64,000 nt of DNA, taken from the NCBI GenBank assembly GCA_037043235.1, contig JAWRVZ010000184.1, positions 496,001 to 560,000 on the forward strand, written 5' to 3'. Source of the DNA: Rhodeus uyekii. Its lineage: Eukaryota > Chordata > Actinopteri > Cypriniformes > Acheilognathidae. The translations under genes and the position numbers were made by a program. The notes below the pieces were generated by a model, which saw nothing but the letters and a program-made list of their open reading frames with translations, was not told where the DNA came from and did no database searches. Of this stretch, positions 46,197 through 54,658 are shown one piece after another (within the stretch, counting starts at the first letter, position 1; each line of letters starts with the position of its first letter).

Positions 46197-46210
46197 ATGT
46201 AGAATATAGA

Positions 46211-46562
46211 TGTCATGGTGTACTGAAGACACAGAGGTTAGTATGCGATACTGGTTTATTGAAATCAGACACAAAGCAGTGAATATCAAAGTCTCTTAGC
46301 TTGGAGAGATGAGCACTGAGAATATCCTAGAGAGTAGAGATCCTTGGGAGTATTCCACGGCAAACTCGAGCGGTAACAGAGAAGGGTAGCGAAGCAGTCT
46401 GAGTAACATGAAATGAGATCAGACAATGAGTGCATGGTGAAGACAGGTGATATAGGATTCCAGTGATGGGGAACAGGTGCAGGTGCTCAGTATTCCGGGG
46501 ATTGGGAACGAGAGGGTGGAGCTTGGGAGTCTGGTGCAGGGGGCGTGGCTGAGTCTGTGACA
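46211..46562 (-). repeat. 3' LTR of the complete chromovirus
   Basis: 352 bp. It contains the last part of the gag-pol frame (stop at 46487) and an AATAAA signal (TTTATT near 46255 on the plus strand). Confidence 0.95.
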
Positions 46563-49500
46563 GTACCCCCCCCCTCACGGGCAGCTCCTGAGGACCGCGG
46601 CGGACGACGGCGAGGCCGGCCTCTGCCCCGAGGTGCTGGACGGTCCGGGTGTGCGGCGTGGAAGTCGGCCAGAAGAGAGGGGTCCAGAATATCATCCCGC
46701 ACTACCCAAGAACGTTCCTCGGGGCCGAATCCCTCCCAGTCCACGAGATATTGCAGAACGCCGCCTCGCCGTCGGGAGTCGATGATGGTGGTGACTTGAA
46801 AGATGTTTTGATCCTCTGGGTCTACTGGAGGGGGAGGTGTCGCATCTGCACCAGACTCTGTGGAGGAAGGGAGAACAGGGTCAGTGTATGGTTTGAGGAG
46901 GGAAACGTGAAAAGAGGGTGCAATGCGGTACTGTGCCGGTAATTGTAACCTGTAGGTGACCTCGTTGATCTGCCTCAGAATTTTAAATGGACCTATATAG
47001 CGGGGACTCAGCTTGCGGCTGGGCAGCCGTAGGCGAATATCCCGGGTTGAGAGCCATACCAGCTGGCCGGGTTGATACTGGGGGGTTGGCCCTCGCCGAC
47101 GGTCAGCTTGAGTCTTCTGCCTACGGACTGCCCGTTGCAGATGGACGTGTGCTGAGTCCCACACCCTCTCGCTCTCCTGAAACCAATGGTGGACAGCTGG
47201 AACGTCCGTGGGCTCTCCAGACCAGGGGAACAATGGGGGTTGGAAACCTAGAACACATTGAAACGGGGTGAGGCGAGTGGATTCTTGACGAAGTGAGTTT
47301 TGTGCGTACTCAGCCCACGGAAGGAACCGGTTCCAGCTGTCTTGGCGGCGACCACAGTAGGCTCGGAGGTATCTCCCAATTTCCTGAATCTTTCGCTCAG
47401 TCTGGCCGTTAGATTGGGGGTGATATCCGGATGTGAGACTGACGGTGACTCCCAGAAGTGAAAAGAATGCCGTCCAAACCCGTGAGATGAACTGTGGGCC
47501 CCTATCAGAGACTATGTCCTCGGGGATACCGAAATGCCGAAAGACGTGGTGGAAGAGTGCCTCAGCTGTTTCCATGGCGGTGGGTAGTCCTGGCAGGGGT
47601 ATGAGTTTACATCCTTTGGAGAATCGATCCACTGCCACAAGGATACATGTGTGTCCATCGGATGGGGGGAGGTCGGAGAGGAAATCAACGCCCAGATGAG
47701 ACCAGGGACGGCGAGGAAGGGGTAACGGGACCAGCTTGCCTTCAGGTAGGTGACGGGGAGTGTTTGTGGTGGCACAGACTGAGCATCCTTGAACGAAGCG
47801 GGAGATGTCACGAGCCATACTGGGCCACCAATAACGTCCTTGTAAGAGCGAGAGGGTTCGCTGGCTGCCTGGGTGTCCAGAGCCCGGAGATGAATGAGCT
47901 TGATCCATGAGGGACGGCCGGAGACTAGCTGGGACATAAGACCGTCCCTCAGGACACCCCGGCGGAACTGGGTCATCGTGAGTTGCTTCGGCAATGCGCT
48001 GATCCAAGGCCCACTGGATGGGGCTGATGATAACGGCCGGAGGGAGTATGGGTTCTGTTTGTGCTGCAGCTTGATCTGGGAGAAACTGGCGAGACAGTGC
48101 GTCTGCTTTGATGTTCTTATTTCCCGGGCGGTAGGTCACAGTGAAGTTAAACCTGGTAAAAAACAGGGCCCATCTGGCCTGACGAGGGTTGAGTCTCTTG
48201 GCTTCTCTCAAGTACTCTAAGTTGCGGTGATCAGTGATGACTTGGAATGGGTGTCTAGCTCCCTCCAGCCAATGCCGCCATTCATCCAAAGCCAGTTTGA
48301 TGGCAAGCAACTCACGATTCCCGATGTCGTAGTTGCGTTCCGCCGGGGATAGCTTCTTGGAGAAGTAGGCACATGGATGGAGTTGTGGAGGATTCCCCTG
48401 CCGCTGGGACAGCACGGCTCCTACCCCCACACTGGAGGCGTCCACTTCCACGACAAAGGGGGTCTGGGGATCGGGATGAACAAGGGCGGGAGCCGTGCTG
48501 AAGGCTTCCTTGAGATGAAGAAATGCTTGTTGGGCTTCTGGGGTCCAGGACAGGGACTTGGGGCCTCCTCGAAGTAGTGCGGAGAGGGGTGCAGCGATGG
48601 TACTGAACAGATGAATGAACCGGCGATAGAAGTTTGCGAAGCCCAAAAAGCGCTGGAGGTCTTTTACAGTTTTGGGCTGGGGCCAACTCCGCACTGCTCG
48701 AACCTTCCCCTGGTCCATCTTGACGCCGCTCTGGTCCACGATGTATCCGAGGAAATGGGTAGAGCTGCGGTGGAACTCGCACTTTTCGAGCTTCAGAAAC
48801 AGGTGGTTCTCTCTGAGTCGTTGGAGGACCTGCGCAACGTGATGGTAGTGTTCAGACAGGTTGTGGGAATAAATCAGGATGTCGTCTATGTAGATGATGA
48901 GAAATTTATTGAGGAAGTCTCGGAAGATTTCATTCATGAACCCTTGAAATATTGCGGGGGCATTAGACAGTCCAAAGGGCATGACTTTGTACTCGTAGTG
49001 TCCTGCGGGGGTTATGAAAGCCGTTTTCCACTCATCCCCCTCTCGGATTCTGATAAGATTGTAGGCGCTGCGCAGGTCCAACTTGGTAAACCAGCGAGCT
49101 CCCCGCAGCTGCTCCAGAGCGGCGGGAACCAGGGGAAGTGGGTACCTGATTTTAATAGTTTGCTCGTTGAGTTTCCGGTAGTCGATGCACGGCCTCAAGC
49201 CCCCATCCTTTTTGCCCACGAAGAAAAAGCTGGAAGCGGCAGGGGAATTGGATGCTTGGATGAATCCTTGATTGAGTGCCTCCCTGATGTACTCCTCCAT
49301 GGCCTGCTGTTCCGGGATGGACAGTGGGTAAATACGACCCTTGGGGAGCGTTGTCCCAGGCAGCAGGTCTATAGCACAGTCCCATGGCCGATGTGGTGGG
49401 AGTTCAGCAGCCCGTTGTTTGCTGAACACGTCCTGGAACGCCCGATACTCATCAGGGATGGTCGGCGTTGGAGCGGGCCCGGGTTTGTCCAGGGATGCAG

Positions 49501-50818
49501 TAGCCATGGGCAGAGAAGTGAGTTGCGGTAGTGCTGACTTGATTCTCGTGATGGGGTTCAAACAGTGTTGTTTGCAGGTGTCGCTCCAACGCATGACCTC
49601 CCCGGTGGACCAGTTAACGGAAGGTGAGTGGGCGGCCAGCCACGGGCGTCCCAGGACTACATCGACGGTGGAACCCTCCAGCACCAGTAGGGAAAGTTGT
49701 TCCTGATGAAGACAGCCTATCTGTACAGTGATGGGATCGGTGACGTAGCGGATGCACCTCCTGCCCAGCGGTTTACCCAAAATAGAATGTGCTTGGTACG
49801 GGTTTGATAGAGGTGAGGTCTTGACATGTAATTTAACCAGGGTTTCAGCAGAAATGAAATTTCCCGCAGATCCGGAATCTACAAGGGCTTTCGCTGGAAC
49901 AGAACCAGAGGGGGAGGTTAATATCAGATGGGTTTCTGGAAGGTTAAGTGTTATAGGGTCAGTGTGGATAGTACTCACCGCGGGCTGTGGGGGTCGAATA
50001 GGGCAGTTGGTTCGGTAATGACCCGACCCTCCGCAGTAAAGGCAAAGGTGCTGACGCATACGTCGTTCTCTTTCCGTGGTCGATAAACGGTGATGGTCCA
50101 GTTGCATGGGTTCTGGTGCTGGAGGGGTTGGCTCCCACGGTGGAGACGGGGAATGCAATGGACGGACGGGGTTAGTATTGGCAGAGAGATTTTGAGATAT
50201 TAAGGTGGCCTGATTCATGAAGGTTTCGAGTCCAGAGTGGTTATCGTAGATAGCAAGAGAGAGTTGAAGTTGTGGGTTTAATCCAGCGCGGTACACAGCG
50301 AGTAAAGCAGGCTCATTCCAACCACTGGCAGCAGCAAGAGTGCGAAATTGGATGTTGTAATCATGAAGAGATTGGGTACCTTGACGAAGTTTAAGCAGTT
50401 GATCATGGGTTGTGGTGGCTCCAGAGGATTGGGTGAAGACCTCTCGGAAATGGCGAGTGAAAGCGTCGATAGACTGGGTGACCGATCCACCGGACTCCAT
50501 AAGGGCTCTGGCCCATTGGAGCGCTCGTCCAGTGAGATGAGTGACGATGAAGGCGATCTTGGAGCGATCGGTGGGGAACTGATGAGCCTGCATCTCAAAA
50601 TAGAGTGAACATTGCAAAAGAAACCCATTGCATTCCGCCGCCTCACCGGCATAGGGCGCTGGTCGGGCCACGGGACTGGCTGAGGCAGTCAACGAGGAAG
50701 ATCCTAGCTGCAGGGCGTGGAGGAAGGCTTGAGTGATTTCGTTGAGTGGAAGCGGGGCTGGCGCCGGGGGATCCTGAGCCACTGCTTCGGCCTGACGGTT
50801 GGTCTGATCTTCTGTCAT
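46487..50818 (-). CDS. Gag-Pol polyprotein, intact (1443 aa)
   Basis: The ATG (50818-50816) lies in the last bases of the 5' LTR and the stop lies inside the 3' LTR, so the frame runs LTR to LTR and the polypurine tract is itself coding (GGGT before V-T-D). Order: gag with a capsid-like region (about residues 50-210; FLLQCSLYFEMQ, ALQWARALM, LHDYNIQFRTLAA), a CCHC knuckle at 259-272 (C-x2-C-x4-H-x4-C), aspartic protease (LVDSGSAGNF near 312), RT (YIDD at 643-646), RNase H (VEVDASSVGVGAVL; TDHRNLEYL), an HHCC integrase with D,D,E (GVDFLSDLP, SDRGPQFIS, SNGQTERKIQE), GPF module, and a C-terminal chromodomain (FQVTTIIDSRRRG, YLVDWEGFG, ERSWV) with a basic proline-rich tail. No frameshift lies between gag and pol; a single fused frame is typical of Tf1/sushi-like elements. 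No lesion is seen. Confidence 0.96.
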   Translation of the reverse strand: MTEDQTNRQAEAVAQDPPAPAPLPLNEITQAFLHALQLGSSSLTASASPVARPAPYAGEAAECNGFLLQCSLYFEMQAHQFPTDRSKIAFIVTHLTGRALQWARALMESGGSVTQSIDAFTRHFREVFTQSSGATTTHDQLLKLRQGTQSLHDYNIQFRTLAAASGWNEPALLAVYRAGLNPQLQLSLAIYDNHSGLETFMNQATLISQNLSANTNPVRPLHSPSPPWEPTPPAPEPMQLDHHRLSTTERERRMRQHLCLYCGGSGHYRTNCPIRPPQPAVSTIHTDPITLNLPETHLILTSPSGSVPAKALVDSGSAGNFISAETLVKLHVKTSPLSNPYQAHSILGKPLGRRCIRYVTDPITVQIGCLHQEQLSLLVLEGSTVDVVLGRPWLAAHSPSVNWSTGEVMRWSDTCKQHCLNPITRIKSALPQLTSLPMATASLDKPGPAPTPTIPDEYRAFQDVFSKQRAAELPPHRPWDCAIDLLPGTTLPKGRIYPLSIPEQQAMEEYIREALNQGFIQASNSPAASSFFFVGKKDGGLRPCIDYRKLNEQTIKIRYPLPLVPAALEQLRGARWFTKLDLRSAYNLIRIREGDEWKTAFITPAGHYEYKVMPFGLSNAPAIFQGFMNEIFRDFLNKFLIIYIDDILIYSHNLSEHYHHVAQVLQRLRENHLFLKLEKCEFHRSSTHFLGYIVDQSGVKMDQGKVRAVRSWPQPKTVKDLQRFLGFANFYRRFIHLFSTIAAPLSALLRGGPKSLSWTPEAQQAFLHLKEAFSTAPALVHPDPQTPFVVEVDASSVGVGAVLSQRQGNPPQLHPCAYFSKKLSPAERNYDIGNRELLAIKLALDEWRHWLEGARHPFQVITDHRNLEYLREAKRLNPRQARWALFFTRFNFTVTYRPGNKNIKADALSRQFLPDQAAAQTEPILPPAVIISPIQWALDQRIAEATHDDPVPPGCPEGRSYVPASLRPSLMDQAHSSPGSGHPGSQRTLSLLQGRYWWPSMARDISRFVQGCSVCATTNTPRHLPEGKLVPLPLPRRPWSHLGVDFLSDLPPSDGHTCILVAVDRFSKGCKLIPLPGLPTAMETAEALFHHVFRHFGIPEDIVSDRGPQFISRVWTAFFSLLGVTVSLTSGYHPQSNGQTERKIQEIGRYLRAYCGRRQDSWNRFLPWAEYAQNSLRQESTRLTPFQCVLGFQPPLFPWSGEPTDVPAVHHWFQESERVWDSAHVHLQRAVRRQKTQADRRRGPTPQYQPGQLVWLSTRDIRLRLPSRKLSPRYIGPFKILRQINEVTYRLQLPAQYRIAPSFHVSLLKPYTDPVLPSSTESGADATPPPPVDPEDQNIFQVTTIIDSRRRGGVLQYLVDWEGFGPEERSWVVRDDILDPSLLADFHAAHPDRPAPRGRGRPRRRPPRSSGAAREGGGTVTDSATPPAPDSQAPPSRSQSPEY

Positions 50819-51058
50819 GGTGTACTGAAGACACAGAGGTTAGTATGCGATACTGGTTTATTGAAATCAGACACAAAGCAGTGAATATCAAAGTCTCTTA
50901 GCTTGGAGAGATGAGCACTGAGAATATCCTAGAGAGTAGAGATCCTTGGGAGTATTCCACGGCAAACTCGAGCGGTAACAGAGAAGGGTAGCGAAGCAGT
51001 CTGAGTAACATGAAATGAGATCAGACAATGAGTGCATGGTGAAGACAGGTGATATAGG
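50802..51058 (-). promoter_or_regulatory. TATA box, predicted mRNA start and self-primer/primer-site pair
   Basis: On the minus strand GTCTGATCT (51026-51018) begins about 30 nt downstream of the TATATC box. The interior begins GAAGATCAGAC (50812-50802), in which AGATCAGAC is the exact complement of that 9-base word. The site lacks the TGG start of tRNA primer sites. This matches Tf1-type self-priming, where the mRNA 5' end folds onto the primer site. Confidence 0.78.
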
Positions 51059-51164
51059 ATTCCAGTGATGGGGAACAGGTGCAGGTGCTCAGTATTCCGG
51101 GGATTGGGAACGAGAGGGTGGAGCTTGGGAGTCTGGTGCAGGGGGCGTGGCTGAGTCTGTGACA
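50813..51164 (-). repeat. 5' LTR of the complete chromovirus
   Basis: 352 bp. It contains the TATA box CCTATATCACC (about 51061-51050, minus strand). It ends with the ATGACA that provides the start codon of gag-pol. Confidence 0.95.
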
Positions 51165-52682
51165 ATAGACAAATGTCATAATATGGTAGTTTTTTGTAAA
51201 AACTTTACACTTTGCCATTTCTATAATTCAAAGCAACATAAAAAAAACTCACAAATCCAAAAATGTCACAATCAGCTGCCAGATCTTTATACAGTAAAAC
51301 AAAAATAACTCATAAGGGTCTCTACATATCAGGAGTTTAAATCAGTGCATTGACAGTTAAAAAAATTATTACCTTATGATTGGTCATTGTCAGGATACAC
51401 AGACTCAAAATGCAATAGAAACGTATATTTGATTAAAATAGTTTATTGACTGAGAAGAATGACTTTGAGAAGAATGGCCAGCAAATGAAGAAATAAGCAA
51501 CACCAGCATATGAAGAATTCAAACAGGTATGGACCACTACACACTATATGAGCACTGTTGAGATGAATGTTCACAAGGTCTCTTATCTTTAAAGATAATG
51601 AAACAGGTACTACAGGAAGGAAGGAACACAGGAGAATTGGTGTGTGGAGAAATAACACTGGAACACAGTCACAGGTAAATAGCATAACACAATGGTAGTG
51701 ACCTTAATCATAGGCCAGACACCAATGATGTCTGTGGTGCATGCTTTTACGTGAGGAGCAGATGACGGTGATTGCCGGGAGGTATGAGTGGTAATGGAGC
51801 GTGTGCAGGTGGGAGCCAGGGAGGATGATGGGATTTGTAGTAAAGTGGTGAATGGAGAATCATGATCATGATTTTGAACAGTGTACCTCCCTAATTCAAA
51901 AAATTAGGGAGGGAAAAAAATGAGAGCATGAAAAAAAGCATGGGTCCGTGTAGTGTATCTTCTGGTAATTTGATATTCTACTTGAGAAATGAGAAACTGT
52001 TTGATTTTTTTTGCAATTTTTCACTTTTGTTCATAAGTAAAATTTTTGATTATGATTTAATATTTGTTTTGCATGAGTGAGCAGCCCTGAAATGCCACTT
52101 TTCAACCCATCCTATATTCCTTATCTTCTTCCCCATCACATAGAATAACAGTTACTTACAGCCAACACACATATTGTATAGAGCACAACAACTCACTTCT
52201 CGGGTTGGTGGAGGCATCAGCATGAGCTCTTGCATTGTTCCCTGACAGCAGTGGAAAGAACTGAAAATACTCTCTCATTTTCGTTCATACAGATAAAAGT
52301 AAGACGTCATTCAAAACTGTGAAGTGTCTACTTTTATTGGTACACACCCACAATAACAACCAAATGTTACAAAATGCTTTTGTAAAATAAAGAGAACAAA
52401 GTGGGTGTGGTTTCTCTCTCTCTACATAAACAACTTTCTATAACATATCACGAAAATGAACCGAAACGCAGAAAATACTATATGGAATAATTTGCGCTAT
52501 GAGGAATAAGCCTTGAATTAACTTCATAGAAAGAACGCAGTTTGACGCATCTTCTAACCTTCACCCTAATCCAGTGATAAAACTCCTTGCATGGTCCCTG
52601 GAGAAGACAATGTGCACATTCATGAGTTCACACTTACAAATCATTCAGGTACAATAAATGGTATGTGTATTTGGCATGCTGC
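51165..52682. other. No gene; possible LTR remnant
   Basis: 51388 begins TGTCAGGATACACAG, followed by an AATAAA on the minus strand (GTTTATTGACT near 51440), in the style of the other LTRs, but no clean end is seen by 51880. The rest is AT-rich. Confidence 0.35.
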
Positions 52683-52887
52683 CCGAAAGGCTCCGAGCTC
52701 GGTATTTAGCCCGAACCTGGCGCACTCACCCAAAAATTGCAACCTAGTCGGAAAGCCGCAGGGAAGATGTTGATGTCCCCCAAAATATTGCGAGGTGAAA
52801 GCTGCAGGGGGTTAGTCGCGAGTTCGGGAGGGCTTCTCATCTCGTCAGTAAGGAAGTTTGCGTTTGTGTTTTCCAGAAAGATGAGCA

Positions 52888-53991
52888 TCACTGATGGGTG
52901 GCTGTAGAAGGCTTGAGGCACGGAGGAGATGGTATTGCTTTAGCATTGGAAATGTGCTTGTTGTTCAACTTGTTGCAGGAAGGCGAGTTGGGTAAAAACT
53001 TGGTTCCTGGGAGTATATAGGGGTACCTCTGAACCCCCTCTCTCCGGGCTGCCGAAGGACCAAGGAGGCATGTCACCACCATGGGGTGCTGGGGCGCTGC
53101 GGGAGAAGGAGGCACGTCGCTGCCGTGACGGTGGAAACCCCTCTGGGCCGCTGCAGGAGCAGGAGGCACGTCACTGCCATAGCAATGGAAACCCCACTTG
53201 GCCCCAGCAGCAGCAGGAGGCACGTCACTATCGTAGCAGTGGCATTGGCAGTGGAATTCGAGAGAACTGGCTCCTGGGGGAGCGTCACTGCTGCGGCAGT
53301 GGAAATTTGAGAGAGTTGGCTCCTGCGGCAATGGAAAGGCAGTGGCCATGAAGTTGTAGGTGAAGAGGAGCTGATGCTTAACTGATGAGAGTTTGATGGG
53401 CTTGTTTGATGTGCGATCTTGTTTGATCTGATGTAGCTGTTGAAAGCTTCTGAAGACCAGCAGACTAATGCTTTTATCTGCTATTGGGAAAGGCCTTTTG
53501 GCAGCCGTGGTTGCTGTGCCTATGCGAAAGGAATGACTGAAAAAATGGTCTGTTGGGAATTCGGTTTGGAGTAGTGTAGCTTTAAGATGTTTTTTGAACC
53601 AAAAATGTGTAATGGGGCGGTTGGAACTGTCTATGAAGAGTGGGTCAGATGGGAGTTTAGCCTGTGAGTTTCTGAAATGGAGGCAGGCTAGGAGGGTTTG
53701 ATATGGTTGGATTGGTGATAGAAGATTGAAGATATAGATGAAGTGGGCTTTTTCAGATTGATCAGTCTTGCTTCGTTTGATAAAGTAAGAAATGGTTTCA
53801 TCATCCAGTACTGACAAGTCGGAAATTGCAGGATGTAATTTTGGGTTAAAGCTAAAGTAATTTTGAGTTCTGGGCATCTGAGGAAACCCAAAAAAACGGT
53901 ACTGCTGCAACTGTGGGAAAATTTCCCCTTTGCTGACTCCTGCGGGAGTGTGAGGGAACATCATTGATGCGGCAGTGGAATAAGCTTCCAT
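52888..53991 (-). pseudogene. Degenerate DIRS/Ngaro-type tyrosine recombinase with repeat tail
   Basis: 367 codons. Residues 50-165 look like a tyrosine recombinase catalytic half: ISYFIKRSKTDQ (the beta-strand Lys region), SPIQPYQTLLACL, SDPLFIDSSNRPITHFWF, then FFSHSFRIGTATTAA with the His-x-x-Arg box at 153-156. The usual LGRWSS region is degraded and the catalytic Tyr is missing. The first catalytic Arg is also not in this frame. From about residue 215 the frame runs through minisatellite repeats (CHCYDSDVPPAAAGA, FHRHGSDVPPSPAA), which are not enzyme sequence. The enzyme would integrate retroelement circles; this copy cannot. Confidence 0.65.
53060..53310. repeat. Minisatellite of about 54-57 bp units
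   Basis: About four degenerate units with GGAGGCACGTCACTGCC and AGCAGTGGAAACCCC. Related units recur at 53940-54270 (CTGCGGGAGCATCACTGC type), so the repeats flank the recombinase core. Confidence 0.8.
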
Positions 53992-54275
53992 TTGAACTGA
54001 GCTCCTGCGGGAGTGCGGAGGTGCATCACTGCCACGGTAGTGAATAAATTCGAGAGAACTGGCTCATGTGGGAGCGTCACTGCTGTGGTAGTGGAGAACT
54101 TCCTCTGGAAACATATCACGTGTTGGATGATGGAGATTGTTTCTTCTTTATCTTCTGTTATCTCTGTGGCAATGAAAGCCATTTCTGGAGAGACTGAGGT
54201 CCTGTGGGTGCATCACTGCTGCAGCAGTGGATACATTCAAGAAAGCTGGATCCTGCGGGAGCATCACTGCTGTGG
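53940..54275. repeat. Second block of the same minisatellite
   Basis: About five drifted units containing TCCTGCGGGAGYG and CATCACTGCTG. More diverged than the block at 53060. Confidence 0.7.
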
Positions 54276-54299
54276 ATCTGCTAGTTTTAAAACAAAACA

Positions 54300-54520
54300 T
54301 GTGATGGGGTGATTGAAGTCATTTGTGAAGAGTGGGTTTGCATGGGAGTTTAGCCTGGTCTCCTAAATGAAGGTAGGCTAAGAAGGATTGTTGTTGTTGA
54401 TGGAAGATAAAGACTTTATGGTTTGGTCTGCCTTACTTTCATCGTGCAGCGCTGACGAGTCAGAGATTATGGATGGATTTGGATTAAGGTTGGATGTGAT
54501 GGAATCTGAGGAAACTGAAA
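54300..54520 (-). pseudogene. Second, eroded copy of the recombinase segment
   Basis: GAAGAGTGGGTTTGCATGGG, TTTAGCCTG, GAGTCAGAGATTATGG and neighbours repeat the plus-strand sequence of 53607-53890 with deletions. This implies a partial duplication of the recombinase gene together with its minisatellite. Confidence 0.6.
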
Positions 54521-54658
54521 ACTAATATGGCTCAACCATGGCGTTGAGTGTTCGGACAACATTTGGGTGGAATCCTTGGCGGAGAGTGGGGCTACGGATT
54601 TCCAACGTAATTGGTTTTCTGGTGTCTGAGCTGGTGGGTTAAGTTCTTAAGATACCTT

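Larger units (their letters stand above)
46211..51164 (-). mobile_element. Complete, apparently intact Ty3/gypsy chromovirus
   Basis: Two 352-bp LTRs (46211-46562 and 50813-51164) with TGTCA...TGACA ends look identical by eye. The flanks carry an exact 5-bp duplication ATAGA (46206-46210, 51165-51169). The interior is one uninterrupted gag-pol frame with all expected domains. A polypurine tract GAGGGGGGGGGTAC lies against the 3' LTR. These features mark a recent, possibly still active insertion. Tf1/sushi-type chromoviruses are known in fish. Confidence 0.96.

Noticed and set aside
48312..48782. Minus-strand 156-codon frame
   Set aside because: Other frame of the intact gag-pol gene.
48611..49531. 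Plus-strand frame of 306 codons
   Set aside because: Antisense to the RT region of the intact gag-pol frame and without recognisable motifs.
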